Shown piece after piece: positions 12,171-19,751 of a stretch of DNA of 20,964 bases. How positions within the stretch are numbered: position 1 is the first letter of the stretch; every line of letters starts with the position of its first letter. The stretch is from positions 1-20,964 of the IMG/VR virus record IMGVR_UViG_3300048446_000281. The stretch is one strand, 5' to 3'. Source of the stretch: a virus. Both the position numbers and the translations under genes were made by a program. Below the pieces are notes generated by a model. The model was not told the origin of the DNA. It did not search any database and worked only from the letters and a program-made list of their open reading frames with translations.

Positions 12171-13759
12171 AGACTGTTGCGTTAAAAGACATTAAGACAG
12201 GAGGCTTTACCATGTGCCGGTTAACCGGCTTTGGTTCGATATCATCGGATGATAGAGCAGACTACACCTCTGAAAATAAATTTACGGAATACAAGAACCT
12301 GGCAGACGGGAAGTTTGGGACAAAAGTCAGTCTCGGAAATTTCAAGACATCACTGGATCTTAAAGAAACCAGGATAGTAACCTTAGAAGATGATAAGGTG
12401 GTTAAGGACTCTAAGATATCTGCATTGGAAGATGATAAGGCAGTAAAGGATACCAAGATTGCTAACTTAGAGTCTGATAAAAACGATAAAGATACAAGAG
12501 TAGCTGCACTGGAAACTGACAAGAATCAGAAGGACACGAAGATGTCCACGATGGAGTCGGATATGGAAGCTTTAACAAACCGTGTAACTGCATTAGAGAC
12601 TCTAGGTATCAAAGGAATTAGTAATGCCGTTAGTTGGACGAATCTTACGGAGATAAACCTAAGTGGTGAGAAGTTAGTAAATGGGGACTTTAGTAGCGTT
12701 ACAAATAACGCCCCTACCAATTGGTCAGTTAGCAGTGCGATAGGTTTAGATTCAGACAAACTTGCAGAAGGAATAATAAAAGGTGACGGAGGTGCAGTCA
12801 GTCTGCAACAGGTGTTTAGTAACCCTATTACAACAGGTACTAAACTTGTAGCGAAAGTCACTCGTACTGACATAGATGGAGTTGTTCGTGTTAGTGCTTT
12901 ACGAGCAAATGGAAGTCCATACGGATCGTTTAACATACCTTTCGCAGACGGATATGTTGAATTTGAAACTACTGAAACAACATACGGATTAAGATTATCA
13001 ACTGCACATGGGACACGAGAAGTAAGCTCTATTTCGTTATTCCAAGGAGCAGTAAGCGGAGGTACAGTACAAGCGTATGCCGGAGGTGGTTTGGAGAAGA
13101 TAAGCGGTGCTGACGGATTCAATGCAGGAGCGTCTTCATCACAAAAGATAGACGGCAACTCAGACGGATATGTGCAGTTCCAAATCGCTCAAACAGGGAA
13201 AGATATCAAAATTGGACTTGTATACGCAGATGTCGATTATGCAGACGCTGATCCGTTTGAAATTACTTTTAGTGGCACTGATGTATCAACGGATGGATCG
13301 GTCAGAACGACATACGCACAGGGTGACTTCTTTCGCATAAGACACTATGCATCTTCAAACGAAATAAAGTATCAACGCAAACAGACAGTCTATAGTCAGA
13401 ATCCAAACTTTGTTTTTGAAACAGCTACAGACAGTAATTACAGTTATCCCATTGCATCAAGACCGAAAGTAATTTCATTAGATGGAACAGGGAATCTTAC
13501 TATAGGTCAGTTGTATGAGGTTTCTACTGTTAAAGCGGGGCAGACCCAAGCACTTTATTTAAAAGACTTAGATGGTAATGGTCACGGGTATCATGGTCAA
13601 GCAACTCGTGGAATAAGATTCGAGGCAGTAGAAGAAGCAGGACAGGACTATGTCACTTTCTACACCGAACCAACTCTCACCAACGGGAGCGATCTGTATG
13701 TAGATACTTCGTTCCATAGTGTTGGTGCAAGAATCAACGATGTAACTATTGTAACATGA
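12167..13759 (+). CDS. Coiled-coil tail fibre-like protein with carbohydrate-binding-like module
   Basis: A 530-residue protein from a GTG start. Residues 1-69 form an N-terminal, probably virion-attaching part. Residues 70-139 hold five 14-residue units of the type IxxLExDKxxKDTK, a parallel coiled-coil stalk. From about 164, LVNGDFSSVTNNAPTNWSVS opens a beta-sandwich resembling carbohydrate-binding jelly-roll modules, then further beta-rich segments continue to the end (GQTQALYLKDLDGNGHGYHG; TEPTLTNGSDLYVD). This stalk-plus-lectin build suggests a trimeric receptor-binding fibre or spike. No depolymerase-type catalytic residues are apparent. It overlaps the lysis-like gene upstream and the nozzle gene downstream (ATGA). 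The AT-rich C-terminal half, like the first fibre's, may be exchangeable. Confidence 0.75.
   Translation: MKTVALKDIKTGGFTMCRLTGFGSISSDDRADYTSENKFTEYKNLADGKFGTKVSLGNFKTSLDLKETRIVTLEDDKVVKDSKISALEDDKAVKDTKIANLESDKNDKDTRVAALETDKNQKDTKMSTMESDMEALTNRVTALETLGIKGISNAVSWTNLTEINLSGEKLVNGDFSSVTNNAPTNWSVSSAIGLDSDKLAEGIIKGDGGAVSLQQVFSNPITTGTKLVAKVTRTDIDGVVRVSALRANGSPYGSFNIPFADGYVEFETTETTYGLRLSTAHGTREVSSISLFQGAVSGGTVQAYAGGGLEKISGADGFNAGASSSQKIDGNSDGYVQFQIAQTGKDIKIGLVYADVDYADADPFEITFSGTDVSTDGSVRTTYAQGDFFRIRHYASSNEIKYQRKQTVYSQNPNFVFETATDSNYSYPIASRPKVISLDGTGNLTIGQLYEVSTVKAGQTQALYLKDLDGNGHGYHGQATRGIRFEAVEEAGQDYVTFYTEPTLTNGSDLYVDTSFHSVGARINDVTIVT
12374..12583 (+). repeat. Five 42-base units encoding a 14-residue coiled coil
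   Basis: Five consecutive units encode I-x-x-L-E-x-D-K-x-x-K-D-x-K with small changes, the last unit (MSTMESDMEALTNR) being the most degenerate. DNA identity between units is only partial, so the repeat is old and held at protein level. It forms the stalk of the fibre encoded here. Confidence 0.8.
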
Positions 13760-16194
13760 GCAGATATCGCAGTTACGGCAAACTAGACGATCCTTTCGTG
13801 ACCGAAGGGGATACCTTCTTTTTGCGGATGAATGCCCGCCTGCGACCTAATCAATTGAAACCTGGTGAGGTAGCTCTATCCAAGAATGGTCGCATGAATG
13901 ACGATGGGACTTGGCAACCACGCAAAGGTTTATCGACTCTGTTCGGATCGATCACATCGGGAACAGATGCGATCCGTTTACCTTATGTCATTCTATCAGC
14001 ATCCCGATCATCAGGAGTGGTGACAATCGTATTGGATGACACTCCGAGTTTATCATTTATTCCAGGCGAAAATATAACAGTCGCAGATGTTGATTCCTCA
14101 ATCAATGGCACTCATGCATTAGCCTCTGTTAATTTTACCACCAAGACACTTACTTTTGCTAACGCTGGAAGCGATACCACTTTCACAGTACAGCCTGCAT
14201 CAGTCGGAAACACATCCGTCTGTTCTGCCGGCAATTCCATCGCTACAACTTTAAATTTCACCATTAACGATGATGGAGTAAATGCAGTTTATGGATCAGC
14301 AGTTTACAGCGATGCCTCATCGAATAATGACGATTATATTTTTTCGGCTACCAATAATCTTGCAGTCATCATTCGTCTGAAAGACTCAGCACTTTTTAAA
14401 TGCCGGTACGAGGCGGGAGGGGAAACTGTGGATGGACCCGTAGGGATGACTCAGGGATTCGACAAGATGTTTATCTTCCGCTCCCGCAAGACCACTCTTT
14501 CAGCAAGCCCGGCACTTAATTCAATCGGAATATCTTCTGCCTCCCAATCGGGTCAGACGATTACTGTTAATACATCCACCAATCATGGGCGGGTGACCGG
14601 TGACTTTGTCACGCTGACTAACTTGGGGAATTGGACAGTAAATCCGAATGACTGCTATCAGATTACAAGGATAAGTGACACTCAGTTTACAGTCACAATG
14701 GCATCCTCGCAGACTACTACCTTCAATGTGTCAGGAGCACAGGCTGAGTATTTCGAGGATTTCACTCGGGTAGATCGTGGAACTTATACAGCACCACAGT
14801 ATCTTACCGATACCACCGCCACAGCATCAAGCGGAGTGGTGACGATGGATGTGGTAAATCATGGGTTGGAGATCGGAAACGAGATCACTATTAGAAGTGG
14901 ATCATCCCCGTTCGATTTATTCGTAAATCAAAATGCGATTGTTACCAGCACACCAACTGCTGACCAATTTACCTTTAATCTTGGAGTGGAGGATGTTTCG
15001 CTAGGAGCATCTCTTACTGCATCCAGGCAACTGGCAATCGGTAAAGGATTCATCCATATGCCGGCGGCTCCCTGGGGACAGTTTCATCAGCGTAGGCTAT
15101 GGGTTCCTTATTGGTTTACCTCGGACGCATCTCCGACTGATCGAAATAATCGTGATGAGATTGTGGCATCCGACATTCTTGATTCAGATACTTATGATCG
15201 GATTGGTAATCAGTTTAGAATATCTGCCGGTAAAAGCGATTTCCTGGTAGGCATCCAACCATTTACTCAGGATACTCTTGCGATATTTAATCGTAAATCG
15301 ATCCACCTGATGACAGGCGTAAGTGGATCTCTTGCCGATGTAAAAACCAATGTGGTAACCACTGAGATCGGATCATCTGCTCGTAAGTCAATCGTTCAGG
15401 TGGCCAATCAGATTCTGTTTCTTTCGGATCAAGGGATTTATGCAGTGGAATTTTACGATCAGTATCACTTACGAGGTACAGGCACACCTTTATCGGAATC
15501 CATCCAACCATTTGTGGACCGAATAAATCAGGACTATGCTCACCTGTCATGTGCCGTCTATTTCGACTCAAGGTATTGGCTTGCAGTTCCATTGGATTCA
15601 GCACCTGGGCGGGGAGATGCCACTAAGCTCAATGCGATTATCGTATATAATTTTATCAACGGAGGATTTGAATCCATCGACCAGGTAAACTCCACCGAGT
15701 TTGCTATCCGCGATCTGATCGTTGCCCGCGAAGGAGCACAGAACGCTCTATATTTAACTACCGAAGAAGGTGGCGTTCATAAGGTGGATGGTTTTGAGGG
15801 AGGCGATGTTGTTTCCCTAACCGCCGGGCAGGCTCAATCGGAAACAATTCCCGTGGTCAGTCAGTTGACCACTAGGCAGTACGATGCTGACTCAATGGAT
15901 CGTAAAACCTTCAGCCGAGCCGAGCTTCATGTAAAATCGAATACGGGCTTTTCGACTGATGGTGATATTCAGTTTATCACCGAAGATCCCGATTCTACTT
16001 CCCAATCCATTAGCGTATCATCCTTACTCGGTAGCAATCTCCCCGACTCAGAAGAGGCATCGGTAAGGCTTAGAGTTAATAAAAGGGGATTCGGTGTACA
16101 GGCAGACTTTCAACCAACCAATGGCAGACCCTACCTTCGGTCCGCCAAGGTGGACGCTAGAATTACAGACCGATCCACCACATCAGTTTCATAG
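13756..16194 (+). CDS. Tail nozzle-like protein with inserted beta modules
   Basis: An 812-residue beta-rich protein in the place of the podovirus tail nozzle or tail tubular protein B. The C-terminal two thirds contain segments I recognise from such proteins: APWGQFHQRRLWVPYWF at about 438-454, DEIVASDILDSDTYDRIGNQ near 468-487, then a run about IQPFTQDTLAIFNRKSIHLM and IVQVANQILFLSDQGIYAVE that suggests propeller-like blades. Three similar modules with the pattern SG-x-VT, NHG or like, GD-x-V/IT and FT lie at about 81-138, 260-317 and 355-410. They look inserted into the nozzle core and could contact the host or fibres. It would form the tube below the adaptor. Start at an ATGA overlap. The nozzle role is likely but based on pattern and order. 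Confidence 0.78.
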   Translation: MSRYRSYGKLDDPFVTEGDTFFLRMNARLRPNQLKPGEVALSKNGRMNDDGTWQPRKGLSTLFGSITSGTDAIRLPYVILSASRSSGVVTIVLDDTPSLSFIPGENITVADVDSSINGTHALASVNFTTKTLTFANAGSDTTFTVQPASVGNTSVCSAGNSIATTLNFTINDDGVNAVYGSAVYSDASSNNDDYIFSATNNLAVIIRLKDSALFKCRYEAGGETVDGPVGMTQGFDKMFIFRSRKTTLSASPALNSIGISSASQSGQTITVNTSTNHGRVTGDFVTLTNLGNWTVNPNDCYQITRISDTQFTVTMASSQTTTFNVSGAQAEYFEDFTRVDRGTYTAPQYLTDTTATASSGVVTMDVVNHGLEIGNEITIRSGSSPFDLFVNQNAIVTSTPTADQFTFNLGVEDVSLGASLTASRQLAIGKGFIHMPAAPWGQFHQRRLWVPYWFTSDASPTDRNNRDEIVASDILDSDTYDRIGNQFRISAGKSDFLVGIQPFTQDTLAIFNRKSIHLMTGVSGSLADVKTNVVTTEIGSSARKSIVQVANQILFLSDQGIYAVEFYDQYHLRGTGTPLSESIQPFVDRINQDYAHLSCAVYFDSRYWLAVPLDSAPGRGDATKLNAIIVYNFINGGFESIDQVNSTEFAIRDLIVAREGAQNALYLTTEEGGVHKVDGFEGGDVVSLTAGQAQSETIPVVSQLTTRQYDADSMDRKTFSRAELHVKSNTGFSTDGDIQFITEDPDSTSQSISVSSLLGSNLPDSEEASVRLRVNKRGFGVQADFQPTNGRPYLRSAKVDARITDRSTTSVS

Positions 16195-16206
16195 GAGAAA
16201 TAAATC

Positions 16207-16902
16207 ATGGCAGTATTACAAACAGGACAATCATTCTCATCAGGCGATCAGGTTACCGCAACTAAGTTGGAAGATATAGCCAACCTGGCAACCTTTCGAA
16301 CAGGTGCGAATCAGACCGCAGATGATTCCACCATTCAGGTCGATGGATCGGGTGGATATTTAAAGGTTAAATCGGGAGGCATTAGTTCCAACGAACTAGC
16401 GACTGACTCAGTCATTACTGCCAAGATACAGGATGATGCAGTCACTTCGGACAAGATACCCGCCGATGCGATCACCACCACAAAAATAGCTTCGGGTGCT
16501 GTTACAACAGATAGAATTGCAAATGATGCGGTCGATGCGGACAAACTAGCCCACACGGCTGTGACTCCAGGTGCATATACAAACACCAATCTAACTGTCG
16601 ACCAACAAGGAAGGATTACTGCGGCGGCAAGCGGAACCGATTTTGCCCCCCTCCTAACTGGTACTATTGCGAACACGGCCTCCACAATCACTATTCCAAT
16701 AGGTGCTTACTTAACAGTATCAGTCAATCATCCTAGCCCCACAAGTATCATGAATTACACCGTCTCAGCATTATATTATAGAGGTGGCACGGGGGATTGG
16801 TTCACAAACTCAGCTACTGGGGGTGTAACTCATACTGCCACCGGTACTTTTAGGTGCTTAGGTGGGGGTAATAACATAACACTTTGGCAAAGGATTTCTT
16901 GA
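16207..16902 (+). CDS. Tail fibre-like protein with 10-residue repeats
   Basis: A 231-residue protein with AGGAG upstream of its ATG. The N-terminus ([26 protein letters not shown]) is a common opening of phage fibre proteins. Residues 57-116 hold six 10-residue repeats of the type D-A-V-T-x-D-K-I-x-x, and then comes [20 protein letters not shown] (about 121-140), a motif often seen before fibre tips. The C-terminal ~90 residues are Gly/Thr-rich beta structure. It probably forms a short trimeric fibre or tail-tip element next to the nozzle protein. The 44-residue gene behind it starts one base after its stop. Confidence 0.78.
   Translation: MAVLQTGQSFSSGDQVTATKLEDIANLATFRTGANQTADDSTIQVDGSGGYLKVKSGGISSNELATDSVITAKIQDDAVTSDKIPADAITTTKIASGAVTTDRIANDAVDADKLAHTAVTPGAYTNTNLTVDQQGRITAAASGTDFAPLLTGTIANTASTITIPIGAYLTVSVNHPSPTSIMNYTVSALYYRGGTGDWFTNSATGGVTHTATGTFRCLGGGNNITLWQRIS
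16375..16554 (+). repeat. Six 30-base units encoding 10-residue fibre repeats
   Basis: Six consecutive 10-residue units, from [10 protein letters not shown] through [10 protein letters not shown] and [10 protein letters not shown] to [10 protein letters not shown]. Hydrophobic residues recur at positions 3 and 8, as in shaft repeats of trimeric fibres. DNA identity is partial. Confidence 0.78.
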
Positions 16903-16903
16903 T

Positions 16904-17038
16904 ATGAATTTTATAAAAAAATTAATAGGTGGAAACGCAGGAGAGAGTGGCAGTAATTCAACAACTGGCAGTTATTCGAATACAGCCCACAACAATGTGC
17001 AACCAACCATCATTTTAAATTATATCATCAAAACCTGA
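16904..17038 (+). CDS. 44-residue protein of unknown function
   Basis: A short frame one base after the previous stop, with AAAGGA about nine bases upstream. The product starts with an amphipathic, basic helix (MNFIKKLIGG), continues with a Ser/Asn/Thr/Gly-rich linker and ends in a hydrophobic stretch, PTIILNYIIKT. The base composition is more AT-rich than the flanks. The spacing of six bases to the next gene and the good ribosome site argue that it is translated. No family recognised; a fibre or internal-virion accessory is a guess only. Confidence 0.58.
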   Translation: MNFIKKLIGGNAGESGSNSTTGSYSNTAHNNVQPTIILNYIIKT

Positions 17039-17044
17039 TTTATT

Positions 17045-18352
17045 ATGGATATCTTCGACAAACTATTTAACCGGGAACCAAAGGTAGAACCAATGCCTGA
17101 CCCCAATATGAAAAGAATCTCTCAGATGTCAGGCAAGTTATCGGCACAGGATCGTCAGCTATTGGATGATATGGTTTACCTTCAGGAATCTCGCAGTAAA
17201 ATCATGAATCCAAAACCTCCCCAGGGCGAGAAGTTGGCGTATATAAACCCAATGGAAGAGGAGATTCTCAGAAACTCGGGAGCATCAGTTCCCACCATGA
17301 CTCCTGAAGGAGTCCCATCCTTTGCACCTGATGATCCTCTTAAACAAGCCGCCTCTCTTCTTAACTCAGCGGCTCCTCAGGGAGAATCGCTTGCTTATAT
17401 AAATTCGGAAGAAGCAGAAATGCTCAAGGATGCCGGAGGGGCGGGCGAACCTGTAAACAGTTCAGGCGTTCCATCGTTCTTTCTCAATAAACTCTTTGGA
17501 GGTGGAAAAGCACCTCCTCCTATGCCTGAGCTTAATGTTGGAAAGTCTGCTCGCGATTATGTAGATGCGATGTCTGACCCTGCGATTCAGGGCAAACTTT
17601 TACAGACTCGTCAGACCTACGATCCACAGTATCAAGACTTACAGATAAGCCTCGCCCAGCGAGCCGCTGATCCGATGGCACAGCTTGCCGAATCAAATGC
17701 CATGCGAGCACAGGACTTTGGCGCACAGATGGCCGAGCGTCAGGCAGGTTCTGATATATCAATGCTCAATCGATTTGGTGCTGATTTAAATCAGGCTTAT
17801 CGTTCATCCGATCCGCTCATGCAGGCTCGCGTGGAGCAGGCAAATCAGTTAGCCGACCAGGCATTTCAGGAAGCACAAATGCAGGACTTATCTCCTGAGA
17901 TGAGAAGGCGAGCAACTCAATCCGCCAGGGAGTCATTGGTGGCTCGCGGTAGGGACATGGACAATGCGGCGATTGCGGCCGAGGCGATGAGCAGGGAAGA
18001 TTATTTACGGGACATCATTCGCGATAATCGTCAACAGGCACAGGGCTTAGGCAGTTATGCGAGTGGTTTAAATCGAGCAACCTCTGTCGATCCAATGGCT
18101 ATGCTTCGAGGTGGAAGTAATTACACCCAGCAAGGGTTTGGCGAAAGGGCGGCTTTATTCGGCATACCACAGGAGCAGTCAACCAGGATCAATCCTGATG
18201 CCGGAGTGAATATCGGATTACAGGACACCGCAAATCGTGCGAACTACCTGGCGAACACCTATGCGGCTCGCGAACAGGCGGCAGGCGGAATGGCAAGTGG
18301 ATTATTCGGAGCGTTAGGAATGGCCGCAGGCGGATACTTAGGAAGAGGATAA
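17045..18352 (+). CDS. Internal virion protein candidate with internal duplication
   Basis: A 435-residue protein. Residues 1-160 are Pro/Met-rich and likely flexible, containing two copies (59-93 and 111-145) of a 35-residue segment with PQGExLAYIN at the start and GVPSF at the end, 18 of 35 positions identical. Residues 160-400 are helical and rich in Ala, Gln, Arg and Asp (LAQRAADPMAQLAESNAMRA), as in the proteins stored inside podovirus heads and ejected with DNA. The C-terminus is Gly/Ala-rich (MASGLFGALGMAAGGYLGRG), a glycine-zipper-like helix that could insert in a membrane. It is the first of three such genes in a row. Function inferred from composition and order. Confidence 0.7.
   Translation: MDIFDKLFNREPKVEPMPDPNMKRISQMSGKLSAQDRQLLDDMVYLQESRSKIMNPKPPQGEKLAYINPMEEEILRNSGASVPTMTPEGVPSFAPDDPLKQAASLLNSAAPQGESLAYINSEEAEMLKDAGGAGEPVNSSGVPSFFLNKLFGGGKAPPPMPELNVGKSARDYVDAMSDPAIQGKLLQTRQTYDPQYQDLQISLAQRAADPMAQLAESNAMRAQDFGAQMAERQAGSDISMLNRFGADLNQAYRSSDPLMQARVEQANQLADQAFQEAQMQDLSPEMRRRATQSARESLVARGRDMDNAAIAAEAMSREDYLRDIIRDNRQQAQGLGSYASGLNRATSVDPMAMLRGGSNYTQQGFGERAALFGIPQEQSTRINPDAGVNIGLQDTANRANYLANTYAAREQAAGGMASGLFGALGMAAGGYLGRG
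17219..17479 (+). repeat. Two 105-base copies encoding a duplicated 35-residue segment
   Basis: Copy 1 spans 17219-17323 and copy 2 spans 17375-17479, 51 bases apart. They match at protein level at 18 of 35 positions, strongest at both ends (PQGE, LAYIN, GVPSF). Exact length conservation points to a true duplication within the gene. Confidence 0.8.
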
Positions 18353-18356
18353 AACT

Positions 18357-19751
18357 ATGGCAATCGGCGATACAGTACAGGCAGGCTTGGGACGGATGGA
18401 CTTCTCAGCCTTTCAGACAGCAGGGGCGGCACAGGCTCGAGCGAATGAGGCATTCGGTAATGCACTCGGACAGGCGGCCACCGCATACTTTAAAGGTAAG
18501 GAGAAGAAGGAGCGGGCGAAGGAGATGACTCAATACCTAATGGGGCAGGGTGCATCGGAAGAAGATGCCAAGGCAATCGCCAAGAATCCATTCCTGCAAA
18601 ACGAGTATCAGCGTAAGCAGGCGGCAGATCAGCAGATGCAAATCGCTAAGATGCAGGATGCAACTCGAAGGGCAGAAGGTGGTGCGAATAGAGCACAAAA
18701 GGCGGCTGAGATGGAAGCTCAACAAAAGAAAGAACAGATAGCTACAGATTTTAAACAAAAGTTGCTATCGGAAACAGTAGACCCAGCAGTACAAGCAAAC
18801 TTTGAACAGGCACAACCAGGATTATTTGCATTGGGTGGCGATTCGACTCGAAGGAATCAATTTCTAGAGTATCGAAGGGATCAGCAACCAAAAGTAATTG
18901 CCGGTGAACTTGGATCTACTGACTTTGCAAAGTTTGCCCGAGATAATCAACTTGATCCAAATTTAGCCTATAATAGGTTTGTTAATTTAGAGGCGCAAGA
19001 GCAGGCAACCGCAAAAGAAAACTTAGGTAAGTTAGGCGATCAATTTGCTTCAAAAGTTGGTGCTTTATCGCCGTATTATTTTAGCGAGTCAGATGCCATA
19101 AATGCTGTAAGCAATGAAGCAACAAAGCTAGGTATAAATCTTAATAAAGACCAATTGGCTCAAGCGGTATCTAAGCAAAAAGTCATATCGACTAAAGATT
19201 TAAGATCAGCCGCAGACACCCGGTTTAGTAAATTAAATCTCGATGAACCGAGGACAATTTTAGAAGCAGCGGATGATCTAGAGTCATTCTTAGATCAAGG
19301 AGGAGTGCTGTCAGGTAAGGTAGCAAAAGAAAAACTTGCTAGAATGGTACAACCAGCGGGGATATTAACTGAAGACGATTTGCGAAGGATGGGGACCTCT
19401 TCCTCATTTATGGACTCTTTAAATACTTTACTAGAAGAGAAAAAGACAGGCAAGGTAGATGAAGTTCTAGAAGGATATCTGCGTGAAACTACTAAGGTAT
19501 TTAGACAACGCGCCCAAGAAGTATTAAAGGAAAAAACAGATTACACTGTTAACTCTCTTGCCAATAATTTCGGAATTACACCCGAAGAGGTAAGAAAATA
19601 TACTCAGTTTGGCGGCATTATGTACGGATTCGATCAGCCTAGTAACCAAGGCACATCACAAGGACAACCCCCTCAAAACCAAGGTCTCTCTTCACCATCA
19701 ATACAACCAATAGATTTGGATAGTGGTGGAAGATTCACTCCAATCAGATAA
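18357..19751 (+). CDS. Internal virion protein candidate, helical
   Basis: A 464-residue, mostly helical protein. The N-terminal part (DFSAFQTAGAAQARANEAFG, then a Lys/Glu-rich stretch to about residue 130 including QKAAEMEAQQKKEQIATDFK) suggests long coiled coils. The rest is helical with no motif I recognise, and the last 45 residues are Gln/Pro/Ser-rich and likely disordered. It has a purine-rich ribosome site (AGAGGA) just after the previous gene. Proteins of this make-up in this position are ejected-core or internal virion proteins in podoviruses. Its stop overlaps the next ATG (TAATG). No enzymatic domain seen. Confidence 0.66.
   Translation: MAIGDTVQAGLGRMDFSAFQTAGAAQARANEAFGNALGQAATAYFKGKEKKERAKEMTQYLMGQGASEEDAKAIAKNPFLQNEYQRKQAADQQMQIAKMQDATRRAEGGANRAQKAAEMEAQQKKEQIATDFKQKLLSETVDPAVQANFEQAQPGLFALGGDSTRRNQFLEYRRDQQPKVIAGELGSTDFAKFARDNQLDPNLAYNRFVNLEAQEQATAKENLGKLGDQFASKVGALSPYYFSESDAINAVSNEATKLGINLNKDQLAQAVSKQKVISTKDLRSAADTRFSKLNLDEPRTILEAADDLESFLDQGGVLSGKVAKEKLARMVQPAGILTEDDLRRMGTSSSFMDSLNTLLEEKKTGKVDEVLEGYLRETTKVFRQRAQEVLKEKTDYTVNSLANNFGITPEEVRKYTQFGGIMYGFDQPSNQGTSQGQPPQNQGLSSPSIQPIDLDSGGRFTPIR

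Noticed and set aside
12526-13158. Leftward open frame of 210 codons inside the coiled-coil fibre gene
   Set aside because: Pro/Ser/Thr-rich antisense of a coherent fibre frame, no recognisable domain and no start signal.
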